From the NCBI GenBank assembly GCA_030426445.1, contig JAUHYS010000028.1, positions 1 through 13,122 of the forward strand: a DNA stretch of 13,122 nucleotides, read 5' to 3'. The DNA comes from a bacterium (GTDB lineage: Bacteria > UBA10199 > DSSB01). Shown here one piece after another: positions 1 through 6,730 of this stretch (positions are counted from its first letter, which is position 1; each line of letters opens with the position of its first letter). Both the position numbers and the translations under genes were made by a program. The notes below the pieces were generated by a model that ran no database searches, had not been told where the DNA came from, and saw only the letters and a program-made list of their open reading frames with translations.

Positions 1-1
1 G

Positions 2-3000
2 ACGAGTTCTACACCAGAAGAAGGCAATGCAAAGATTCGCGCTCAATTTCAAAAAGACTATGAGGCTTCGGCTGTCAGCACTCTGGTTAATGGAGCAGCT
101 TTTGTAATCGAAGGGGTTCAAGACCCCAAAAAAGCTCAAGCACAAATCGAGGCTACCCAAGAGTATCAAGAAGTCCAAGAGTGGTATAAGCTCATCAAAA
201 CTTCCGACAGTCAAAACCAAGCTCAAGCCTTAGAGTTTATTGCCTATACCTTGATTAACGAAGGGCCTTTAGCTGAGGGGATAACGGGTAAAATCAATCA
301 AACTCAAGAAGAAGTGGCTAAAAAACGTGGCTTCATGGGCGACCCTCGTTTGATTTTATTAGAGACCGCGATTCGCGTGGGAGCCTCACCTTACATGAAG
401 GTGGCCGAGCAAGATGAAGAGCTCAAGGCTCTATTAAAAGGCGATGAGTCCGCTCGGGAAAGATTATCTAAACTAAGAGACGAAACTTTAAATACCGATC
501 GACTCTTAAAAGCCGCAGGCAATGCTGGAGAAGAGGTTTTTGAAGCTGTGGTATTAGCAAGAGTTGCCCCTTTTTTAGGAAAATTAAGCAAAATTAAACT
601 CGCTGCAATCGCAGTAAGCACCTACCCCGCTTATGAAGCCGCTCAAGCCAAAGCTGCTGGAAAAGAAGAGTCCAGTTGGGATCTCAAGCGATTCACAGCC
701 TATGCATCAACGATCTTTATGTTGGCTGCTATGGGCCGAACTTCTCTTAAGAAATCTTCTGAACCAGCTTCTGCTAATGCTCAAGCTTCAGGGTCAAAGC
801 CCAAGGGTTTGAATGCATCTAAAGATTCAAAACCAAACGCTCTGGTTCCTACAGGTCAAAGAAGTCTCGTACGTCCAGGTGCCCAAACTCAAGGGGGCAA
901 ACCCGGTCCTGGAGGTGATATCTCGAAAGGCATGGCACTCGCCCGGCTCTTCGATGACCTGCGCGTCGAGGTCGCCCGCGCCCACCCGCTGCGCGGCGCC
1001 GGCGAGCCGTCCGACCGGCCTGGACAGGCGCTCGGCGAACCAGAGGCCCAGCCAGATCGTGATGATGACAAAGAAGACGATGAAATCACGAGGCTGGCCA
1101 GAGCTATCTTGGATGTACAGCATCGAGATGAGTTAGATTTTGTCGACGGTGCCAGTATTAGAAATACTTTTCTTGATAGACAGTTGGTGCCCCACTGTCA
1201 TGATGGAAATTCGAATTGGCTTTTACGGCTTGCAACTAAGATGAGTGAACTTGCTGGGTATGAAGACCTCACCTTTTTGGGGACGCATATTTTATCCAGG
1301 AAAGAGGTGCATATTGATAGACCCAACACCTTTGACCGAAACCCACCTCTAAAGGCCCTCTTACTGATGCTTCCTTATATAAACCCTTCAGATAAGGCCC
1401 AACTAAAAGAGACTCTATTAGTAGATTATCAAAAAAATTTAGGAAAAAAATATTTCTTAAGCAACCTTTATCTTTTAATCAAAGACTCGGGTTTGACACT
1501 AAGTCAGGATCAAGTCGACTTTCTACTCAAGCGAGCCGTAGATCTCAAGTCCCAAGACTTGGGTCAAGAAGAAAATACCTTGGAAATGACACTCATTTTA
1601 AAAGTACTTTCTAAAAATATAGCTAAAGGTTCTCAATATCGGATAGCTAAAGTGGTTGGTTTGATCAATGAATTGCATTGTCAAAGCGATCAAGCTAACC
1701 CTCATTTCTTTACTTCAGAAGTTATCAAGGATGTTTCCGCTTGGCCTCAAGAACACTTAGCCAGCTTTTGTGAAAATCTTTTTCCCTTTATTCTAACAGG
1801 AGAATTAAGCCTCGATGATAATGAAGGAGAAGAAGTCATCAGTGAATATCTTGAACTTCTCACCCATCTTCCCGCAAAAAGTGTCCAAGCTATCTTGGAT
1901 CCAATATTTGCTTATATTAAGAGTTCTGGGACGGCGTATGGACAGTATACTGATGTTGAGAGTTTGCCTTTAATCCTAAGTGCATTACTCAAAAATGAAG
2001 ATTCCGATGTGAGTTTACAGTTTTGTTTTGCACTCTACACTCAAACTAGACTTTTAGATTTTGAACATCAACAAAGTCTTGGCATTGATGTTGTTAGTAC
2101 TTTTCCACGATGGGTTAAGCTTGTTGACGAAGCAGAAAGTTTTATCCAACTTCACTTAGATCAAGTCCGAGCTTATGCTAAAAGCCAACTTGAACTCATT
2201 GCAGATAAACCAGAACTGTCAAAAAGCCAATATGACCATTATGTTTTATTTTTCAAGTTTCTGGGACAAACCATCCCCGATGAAATCCCAGCCGTCTTAA
2301 GGGAGGTTTATGGAATAGGAGACCGACTCAACAATCTTCCCCTGGGGCTCTTGCCTGCTCAAGCTTTTAGTCTGAGTTCCAAAGTTTATGCACAAGCTGG
2401 ACTAGGGCCTTTAGGAAGCTATCTTTTCTCGGGCATGCCCTTGCAACAAGACTTTTGGCGAGATTATTTAGCGTCACATGACCAGGGGACTTGGATTGTC
2501 GGTATGGAGCAAAATTTACAAAGGCTTAGGTCGGGCCAAGAGCTTAAAGATAGTCGCTTTAACACCCAGCAATACGCCTTTGCTAGTTTAGATAACGCAG
2601 AGGAGTTAGACTACCCCACTTTTCTTAAAGAATATCCAGATAAAGAAATTCCTCATCCTTTTCTTAATGCAACCTTTCATTTAGATATCCCGGCTGTAGC
2701 TTCAACCCATCATTTATTGAATAAAGGTGTTTTTACGAAAGAGGCCCAGCGGGTTTTGGCATGGACAAAGACAGAAAGCGCGAAAGCTGCTTTAGCTGAC
2801 TTTATTTTCTTAAATAGAAGCAATCTTCGTCCGCTCCGCGAGGAGCTCACACGTATTTTTAAAAATAAAGACATTGCTAAACTTTCTGATAGTGCATTTA
2901 ACAAAGAGGTTCCTCAATTATTAGAGGCCGTTTATACGGCTATTCAGAATGGAAAAAAATCACCGAAAATGGTCGAGCTTTGTGGTGATTTATTATTGTT

Positions 3001-3748
3001 TCAAGCCTTTATGGCCCTACACAGAAACAAAAGAAAAAATACAAGAATCTCTTTAAAAGGCATCTCAAATAAAAAAATTAACTCAGATAATCTCCAAGCC
3101 TATGCCCAACGCATGAAGTTATTTTATGAAGAAGTTCAAACTTACGCAGCTAGACAAAACATCAACCTTAATCAACTGCCCTCTCTTAACAAAAGAATGC
3201 GTAACACAATCAAAGCTTATGAGCGTTACGAAGCAAAAAAGGCTGAGCAAAGTAAACAAAAAGAAAAAGTCACTTTTGTGCCCAGTAAGGCACCCGCTGA
3301 TAAATTTTTTGGTTATGTTGGCGAAGATTGCACTAAGGACAGGGGGGAGGCCATTTACCATCCCAACTTTCAAGTTTATCGAATGGTTTCACAAGGCCGT
3401 TTAGTCGGAATGATTTATCTTTATAAACAGAATTTGGACGGAGAAGAAGTCTTGGTCATGGGGATCCAACCCCGCTCAAGATGGAAGGTTAATTACGAAA
3501 AGCTTTTAGAAGGGCTGAGAGATCCAGAAGGTGATTTTATCACAGCAATCCGCAACGCGGGATTTGATTATCTTCTGATGTCTCAAGATACCGGTGAGCA
3601 ATCTAACCGGGATGATATGCTTAGCGTGATTGAAGATGCCGATTTTGAACCGATTACTTTTGATGAAAAAATTGATAAAGGTTTGAGTTCTAAAGAGGAC
3701 GTTTTCACCGGAAATAAATTTCTAAAAGTTTGGGAAAAAGCTGGGTAA
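2..3748 (+). CDS. Very large protein of unknown function, 5'-partial
   Basis: The frame is open from the first full codon of the window to the TAA at 3746-3748, giving at least 1248 residues. The TTG at 251 is in frame but has no reason to be the start, because the reading frame continues upstream of it without a stop; the real start is outside the window. I do not recognise the family. Visible parts are: a charged helical N-terminal section (nt 2-540); Ala/Gly-rich, mildly hydrophobic helices (about nt 520-735) that could touch a membrane; a Ser/Pro/Gly/Lys linker (about 740-935); a GC-rich foreign-looking patch (938-1087); a long Leu-rich helical region (1200-3230), possibly a solenoid; a basic stretch (about 3020-3270); and a compact C-terminal domain (3280-3745). 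That domain contains GEDCTKD, a beta-strand-like LVGMIYLY, and a GIQPRSRWK segment before a helix, which faintly recalls GNAT acetyltransferases. The GNAT idea is inference. Followed by a palindromic repeat with a T-run. Confidence 0.85.
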   Translation, partial: TSSTPEEGNAKIRAQFQKDYEASAVSTLVNGAAFVIEGVQDPKKAQAQIEATQEYQEVQEWYKLIKTSDSQNQAQALEFIAYTLINEGPLAEGITGKINQTQEEVAKKRGFMGDPRLILLETAIRVGASPYMKVAEQDEELKALLKGDESARERLSKLRDETLNTDRLLKAAGNAGEEVFEAVVLARVAPFLGKLSKIKLAAIAVSTYPAYEAAQAKAAGKEESSWDLKRFTAYASTIFMLAAMGRTSLKKSSEPASANAQASGSKPKGLNASKDSKPNALVPTGQRSLVRPGAQTQGGKPGPGGDISKGMALARLFDDLRVEVARAHPLRGAGEPSDRPGQALGEPEAQPDRDDDKEDDEITRLARAILDVQHRDELDFVDGASIRNTFLDRQLVPHCHDGNSNWLLRLATKMSELAGYEDLTFLGTHILSRKEVHIDRPNTFDRNPPLKALLLMLPYINPSDKAQLKETLLVDYQKNLGKKYFLSNLYLLIKDSGLTLSQDQVDFLLKRAVDLKSQDLGQEENTLEMTLILKVLSKNIAKGSQYRIAKVVGLINELHCQSDQANPHFFTSEVIKDVSAWPQEHLASFCENLFPFILTGELSLDDNEGEEVISEYLELLTHLPAKSVQAILDPIFAYIKSSGTAYGQYTDVESLPLILSALLKNEDSDVSLQFCFALYTQTRLLDFEHQQSLGIDVVSTFPRWVKLVDEAESFIQLHLDQVRAYAKSQLELIADKPELSKSQYDHYVLFFKFLGQTIPDEIPAVLREVYGIGDRLNNLPLGLLPAQAFSLSSKVYAQAGLGPLGSYLFSGMPLQQDFWRDYLASHDQGTWIVGMEQNLQRLRSGQELKDSRFNTQQYAFASLDNAEELDYPTFLKEYPDKEIPHPFLNATFHLDIPAVASTHHLLNKGVFTKEAQRVLAWTKTESAKAALADFIFLNRSNLRPLREELTRIFKNKDIAKLSDSAFNKEVPQLLEAVYTAIQNGKKSPKMVELCGDLLLFQAFMALHRNKRKNTRISLKGISNKKINSDNLQAYAQRMKLFYEEVQTYAARQNINLNQLPSLNKRMRNTIKAYERYEAKKAEQSKQKEKVTFVPSKAPADKFFGYVGEDCTKDRGEAIYHPNFQVYRMVSQGRLVGMIYLYKQNLDGEEVLVMGIQPRSRWKVNYEKLLEGLRDPEGDFITAIRNAGFDYLLMSQDTGEQSNRDDMLSVIEDADFEPITFDEKIDKGLSSKEDVFTGNKFLKVWEKAG
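938..1087 (-). other. GC-rich antisense fragment resembling NtrY TM helix plus HAMP linker
   Basis: Read on the minus strand from about 1087 to 938, this patch translates into a hydrophobic helix (FIVFFVIITIWLGLWFAERL) followed by SRPVGRLAGAAQRVGAGDLDAQV and EEPGE. The pattern 'IWLGLWFA-R-L-RP-L-GAA-RV-AGDL-V' is the end of the second membrane helix and the HAMP linker of NtrY-type histidine kinases, best known from alphaproteobacteria. The frame is flanked on both sides by unrelated sequence, so no working gene is present. GC is 52 of 60 bases over 961-1020, against about 40% around it. On the plus strand the patch is read through in frame by the large host gene as an Arg/Ala/Pro- then Asp-rich stretch. 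The borders are estimates from where the similarity and base composition change. A recent insertion of foreign DNA and a chimeric assembly are both possible. Confidence 0.7.
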
Positions 3749-3861
3749 ACAAATCCTTCTCCAAATTTTTTTTTAATTCTTGATAATGATCTCTTTATAA
3801 CTTTTAAATATAGTCTATCCACACTCTTTATCCACCCTATTTGTCATCACGAACGCAGCAT

Positions 3862-3921
3862 GTAGGGGCGAAACAATTTTCGCCCTGAAAATCAAAAGGG
3901 CAAATAGTGATTTGCCCCTAC
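3862..3921. repeat. 60-bp palindromic repeat with two internal hairpins
   Basis: Outer arms GTAGGGGC (3862-3869) and GCCCCTAC (3914-3921) are perfect inverted repeats. Inside lie two perfect 8-bp hairpins with 4-nt loops: GGGCGAAA/TTTCGCCC (3866-3885, loop CAAT) and GGGCAAAT/ATTTGCCC (3898-3917, loop AGTG). The element can therefore fold as one long stem with a large loop or as two side-by-side hairpins. GTAGGGGC-bounded palindromes of this kind are scattered between genes in many bacterial genomes, so I take it as a dispersed REP- or MITE-like element. No transposase is present. Confidence 0.75.
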
Positions 3922-3928
3922 TTTTTTT
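3862..3928 (+). terminator. Probable rho-independent terminator formed by the palindromic repeat
   Basis: The outer arm of the repeat ends directly against a run of seven T (3922-3928). This hairpin plus T-run lies 114 bp after the stop of the large gene and upstream of the peroxidase gene, so it would end transcription of the former. The remaining sequence at 3749-3861 is AT-rich, and I see no gene in it. Confidence 0.45.
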
Positions 3929-3955
3929 AACAAAACAGATTCTTTGCTTTGCTCA

Positions 3956-3985
3956 TTGGCATATTTATGAATAAATGAATAAAAG
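3956..3985 (+). promoter_or_regulatory. Possible promoter of the glutathione peroxidase gene
   Basis: TTGGCA (3956-3961, five of six to the -35 consensus) is followed after 18 bp by TAAAAG (3980-3985, four of six to the -10). It lies after the terminator-like repeat and just before the strong AGGAGG ribosome binding site at 4001-4006, leaving a short leader. The match is modest. Confidence 0.3.
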
Positions 3986-4011
3986 TAAAAAAAATAATTT
4001 AGGAGGGAATA

Positions 4012-4497
4012 ATGAATGCATCAATAGTAAGCAAAGATCATTTATTAACTGGAAAAGTAAAAAACATTAGCGGTCAAGAAACTCATTTAGACCAGTATCA
4101 AGGCAAGACTGTGCTGGCTGTCAATACCGCGAGCAAGTGTGGTTTTACTCCTCAATATAAAGACCTCGAGGCCATTTATCAAAAGTACAAAGAAAAAGGC
4201 TTGGTGATTTTGGGTTTTCCTTCCAATGATTTTGGTGGTCAAGAACCCGGTAGTAACGAAGAGGTCCAAGAGTTTTGCGAAATCAATTACGGAGTGACTT
4301 TTCCGCTCTTTGCCAAGTCCAGCGTCAAGCAAGGTGGAGATAATGAACTTTTTCAAAAGCTAATTCAAGTGACTGGACAAAAACCCGCCTGGAATTTTAC
4401 CAAATATTTAATCGAAGAAGACGGTAAAAAAGTGACCCACTTTGGCAGTGCGGATATGGAAGCTTTGCAAAAAACTTTGAGTGAAGTTTTGGATTAA
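4012..4497 (+). CDS. gpx: Glutathione peroxidase family protein, cysteine (thioredoxin-dependent type)
   Basis: This 161-residue protein should reduce hydrogen peroxide or lipid hydroperoxides in the cytoplasm. The peroxidatic residue is Cys43 in NTASKCGFT, encoded by an ordinary TGT, so it is not a selenoprotein. The other members of the active site are present: Gln77 in FGGQEPGS, and Trp127-Asn128 in PAWNFTKYL. Cys89 in EFCEINYGVTFP matches the resolving cysteine of yeast Gpx3 (Cys82), which points to thioredoxin rather than glutathione as electron donor. The length is normal for a bacterial GPx, and there is no signal peptide. The start is fixed by AGGAGG at 4001-4006, five bases before the ATG. 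The gene appears monocistronic, with a terminator-like repeat upstream and 104 bp before the next start. Confidence 0.95.
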   Translation: MNASIVSKDHLLTGKVKNISGQETHLDQYQGKTVLAVNTASKCGFTPQYKDLEAIYQKYKEKGLVILGFPSNDFGGQEPGSNEEVQEFCEINYGVTFPLFAKSSVKQGGDNELFQKLIQVTGQKPAWNFTKYLIEEDGKKVTHFGSADMEALQKTLSEVLD

Positions 4498-4508
4498 AGT
4501 AAAGGCGG

Positions 4509-4540
4509 TTTGATATTACCCGTTATCGTATTTTATCAAA
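4509..4540. repeat. Short inverted repeat between gpx and ybdG
   Basis: TTTGATA (4509-4515) and TATCAAA (4534-4540) form a 7-bp inverted repeat separated by 18 bp. There is no T-run after it, so it is more like an operator or a chance palindrome than a terminator. Confidence 0.25.
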
Positions 4541-4601
4541 TATAGTTTGAAATTCTGATATCTTCTTGAAACTCTTTTCTAGCTTCGTTAGAAGAGACTC
4601 T

Positions 4602-5873
4602 ATGGATAAAATATTTGATTCAATATGGCAGAGTTTGGCTATACCCCAAGACTATGATTCTTTACTTAAGCACAGCGCTAATATTATTTTACTTGCTGGC
4701 ACTTTTATTCTTACACTTGCAGTGGCGTGGTTGGCGGGTCGAATCACTCGTAAGCTACTCATCAAAATAGTCAAAAAAGCAGCCACCAAGACAAAAACCC
4801 AAATTGATGATATCGCTATCGAAAAAAAACTGCTGCATCGTTTGGCGCATTTAGTTCCCATTACCCTTTTTTTTCTGAGTACAAACTTTGTCCCTTCCTT
4901 TGAAGATAAAATCTTCCTCTTATATACTGCTTTTATTCAAAAACTTGCCTTGGTTCTTTTAATTTTTCTCATTGCTTTGATTATTGATTCTGTACTCAAT
5001 ACCATAGAAACCTATTATAGCGGCCTAGATATTGCTTTGCATAAGCCGATAAAAAGCTATCTGCAGGTTGTCAAAATCATTGTTTTTTGTTTGATCGCTA
5101 TTTTTATTATCTCCACATTGATTAACCGCTCTCCCTGGGCCTTGTTGACCGGTATTGGAGCACTGACAGCCGTGTTGTTACTGGTTTTTAAAGATTCGAT
5201 TTTAGGTTTAGTTGCCAGTATTCAGCTGGCTTCTTATGATATGATTCGCATCGGTGACTGGATTGAAATGCCTAAGTATGGCGCGGATGGAGACGTGATT
5301 GATATTTCTCTCAATACCATTAAAGTGCAAAATTGGGATAAAACGATTACTACGATTCCGACCTATGCGGTGCTTTCCGATCCAGTTAAAAATTGGCGTG
5401 GTATGAGCGAGTCGGGCGGACGGCGCATTAAGCGTCACCTCGAGATCGACATGAACAGCATAAAATTTTGTGATGAGGAGATGTTAGCTCGCTTTGAAAA
5501 AATTCATTATATCTCGGATTATGTTCAAGCCAAGCGTCAGGAAGTGCAGCAATATAATGCTGATAAAAAAGTCGATAAAAGCCTTTTGGTGAATGGTCGA
5601 CACTTGACTAATTTGGGGACCTTTCGCGCTTATATCGAGGCCTATTTAAAAAACCATCCCAAGATTCATCAAGGGATGACTTTGCTAGTTAGGCATTTGC
5701 AACCTACCCAAACGGGCCTGCCCATAGAGATTTACGTTTTTTCCAATGATCAAGCCTGGGCCAATTATGAATCCATTCAAGCCGATATTTTTGATCACTT
5801 GCTGGCGATTCTTCCCGAGTTTGATTTAAGAATTTTTCAAAGTATTTCGGATAAGACACTTATGATTCAATAG
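4602..5873 (+). CDS. ybdG: YbdG-family (MscS-type) mechanosensitive ion channel
   Basis: This inner-membrane channel opens under membrane tension and protects against hypo-osmotic shock. About five hydrophobic helices fill the first half (about nt 4665-5185 and the pore helix after it). The pore-lining helix and start of the MscS beta domain read ALLTGIGALTAVLLLVFKDS (from residue 180), followed by ILGLVASIQL and DMIRIGDWIEMPKYGADGDV. The segment DKTITTIPTYAVLSDPVKNWRGMSESGGRRIKR is the hallmark of the YbdG group within MscS. I chose the ATG at 4602, giving 423 residues, close to E. coli YbdG (about 415), with a weak GAAGAG a few bases before it. A TTG at 4566 would add 12 residues but has no Shine-Dalgarno. 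The TAG stop overlaps an AGGAG that belongs to a broken downstream reading frame. Confidence 0.93.
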   Translation: MDKIFDSIWQSLAIPQDYDSLLKHSANIILLAGTFILTLAVAWLAGRITRKLLIKIVKKAATKTKTQIDDIAIEKKLLHRLAHLVPITLFFLSTNFVPSFEDKIFLLYTAFIQKLALVLLIFLIALIIDSVLNTIETYYSGLDIALHKPIKSYLQVVKIIVFCLIAIFIISTLINRSPWALLTGIGALTAVLLLVFKDSILGLVASIQLASYDMIRIGDWIEMPKYGADGDVIDISLNTIKVQNWDKTITTIPTYAVLSDPVKNWRGMSESGGRRIKRHLEIDMNSIKFCDEEMLARFEKIHYISDYVQAKRQEVQQYNADKKVDKSLLVNGRHLTNLGTFRAYIEAYLKNHPKIHQGMTLLVRHLQPTQTGLPIEIYVFSNDQAWANYESIQADIFDHLLAILPEFDLRIFQSISDKTLMIQ

Positions 5874-5884
5874 GAGATAAAACT

Positions 5885-5932
5885 ATGTATATAGCCATGA
5901 ATCGTTTGACAGGGACTCTATGTTTGTTTTAA
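5885..5932 (+). pseudogene. Possible remnant of an ABM-domain (antibiotic biosynthesis monooxygenase-like) gene start
   Basis: A good ribosome binding site, AGGAG (5872-5876), overlaps the stop of the channel gene and is followed after 8 bp by an ATG. The first seven codons read MYIAMNR, which resembles the common N-terminus of ABM-family heme-degrading or monooxygenase-like small proteins (typically M-x-IAMNRF). Similarity stops there, and the frame ends after 15 codons. I see no further ABM sequence downstream in any frame. It could be the scar of a deleted gene once coupled to ybdG, or a chance match of seven residues. Confidence 0.35.
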
Positions 5933-5994
5933 ATTTATCCTGAGTCCGAGGCTATCACTTGCAAAGATTTTGCATCTAAAAAATTCAGTCAAAA

Positions 5995-6021
5995 GTCCGA
6001 CATGTCCGACGGTGTCGGACA
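5995..6021. promoter_or_regulatory. Candidate operator: perfect palindrome with an extra half-site
   Basis: TGTCCGAC (6003-6010) and GTCGGACA (6014-6021) form a perfect 8-bp inverted repeat with a 3-bp centre (GGT). A third copy of the half-site, GTCCGAC, lies at 5995-6001, so half-sites recur every 9-10 bp, about one helical turn. It ends 2 bp before a good -35 box, the place where activators bind. It is GC-rich inside a very AT-rich gap. With no T-run it is unlikely to be an intrinsic terminator, although it could end the ybdG transcript by other means. Confidence 0.5.
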
Positions 6022-6023
6022 AA

Positions 6024-6052
6024 TTGAAATATAACTTATTGAAATATATAAC
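6024..6052 (+). promoter_or_regulatory. Sigma70-type promoter of the DUF4129-DUF4350-MoxR-DUF58 operon
   Basis: TTGAAA (6024-6029) and TATAAC (6047-6052) each match the consensus at five of six positions and are separated by exactly 17 bp. TTGAAAT (6039-6045) and ATTTCAA (6055-6061) form an inverted repeat spanning the -10 box, and TTGAAAT also occurs at the -35. The first gene begins about 35 bp after the predicted start point, without a clear Shine-Dalgarno. Confidence 0.55.
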
Positions 6053-6091
6053 AAATTTCAAATTACTTTTTCAAAAAACGAAAAAAATTTC

Positions 6092-6730
6092 ATGTCTCAA
6101 CTCCCTCCCCAACAAATAGAACAATACAATCAAGCCCTTAATGATTTATCCCGTTCTAAAAACATCTCTACTCAACTGCCTTCATTAAAATACGAGCCCA
6201 ATAGACTTGATGAAATTTTGCAGAACATAAAAGATTGGTTTTCAGATTTTTTTCTCTCGAGAGGCCGGAGTGAATCAAATTGGGATGGAGAATGGCTATG
6301 GATTTTTTTAAAAATCTTTTTTTTTGGGGTGATCTTAGTTTTGCTGGCTTTAATTGTGTATAAAGTTTGGCAAACTTGGAAAAGCAGACCCCAAGCAATA
6401 GGAAGTGTACAAGCTGTGCCAGAATCCCAAAGCTTTATGACGCATGAACAAGGCAGCTCGCAAGACATTGAGCAAGCATTGGATCTCAATCAATTTTCTC
6501 GCGCTTGTCGCTTAAGATGGAAACTATTTCTTAAGCGTTTTCAACAAACCAATTTTGTCACTCCATTTGAGTGGCAGCTTCGATATACTGAGCCAAATCA
6601 AGTTGACTGGTCTTGGTCCAAAAAAGCCAATGAAGTGATGTTCGGTAAAGCTTCTCGAAACTTGCAAGACTATCAAAGTTTTGAAAACGACTTATTACAA
6701 ATAGAGCGTCAATTTTTAGAAAGTCACTAA
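6092..6730 (+). CDS. DUF4129-type membrane protein, first gene of the MoxR operon
   Basis: This 212-residue protein has a soluble N-terminal part, one strong membrane helix (about residues 69-91, WLWIFLKIFFFGVILVLLAL), a linker, and a C-terminal helical domain (about 125-210). That domain fits DUF4129: a Leu/Ala helix ending in RLRWKLFLKRF, then TPFEWQLRY, then a segment resembling the conserved 'fe...YG' region (KANEVMFGKASRNLQDY). DUF4129 is often fused to transglutaminase domains or stands beside MoxR and DUF58 genes, as here. Its biochemical role is unknown, and membrane scaffolding is my inference. The ATG at 6092 follows an A-rich leader with no clear ribosome binding site. The stop codon abuts the ATG of the next gene, so the two are probably translationally coupled. 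Confidence 0.7.
   Translation: MSQLPPQQIEQYNQALNDLSRSKNISTQLPSLKYEPNRLDEILQNIKDWFSDFFLSRGRSESNWDGEWLWIFLKIFFFGVILVLLALIVYKVWQTWKSRPQAIGSVQAVPESQSFMTHEQGSSQDIEQALDLNQFSRACRLRWKLFLKRFQQTNFVTPFEWQLRYTEPNQVDWSWSKKANEVMFGKASRNLQDYQSFENDLLQIERQFLESH

Noticed and set aside
251..253. TTG as start of the large protein
   Set aside because: The frame has no stop upstream to the window edge and no Shine-Dalgarno precedes the TTG, so the gene starts outside the window.
827..1123. Minus-strand 98-codon open frame inside the large gene
   Set aside because: Only about 50 codons resemble a kinase HAMP region; both ends are antisense of the host gene and there is no ribosome binding site. Kept as an embedded fragment, not as a gene.
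3119..3404. Overlapping open frames on both strands near the end of the large gene
   Set aside because: They lie wholly inside the well-supported long frame, have no ribosome binding sites and resemble nothing known.
4138..4140. Selenocysteine at the peroxidase active site
   Set aside because: The codon is TGT, and a resolving cysteine is present, as in Cys-type enzymes.
4566..4568. TTG start for the YbdG-like channel
   Set aside because: No ribosome binding site, and the length with ATG 4602 fits the family better.
6172..6489. Minus-strand open frames opposite the DUF4129 gene
   Set aside because: They are antisense of a gene with clear membrane and operon structure and lack any recognisable motif.
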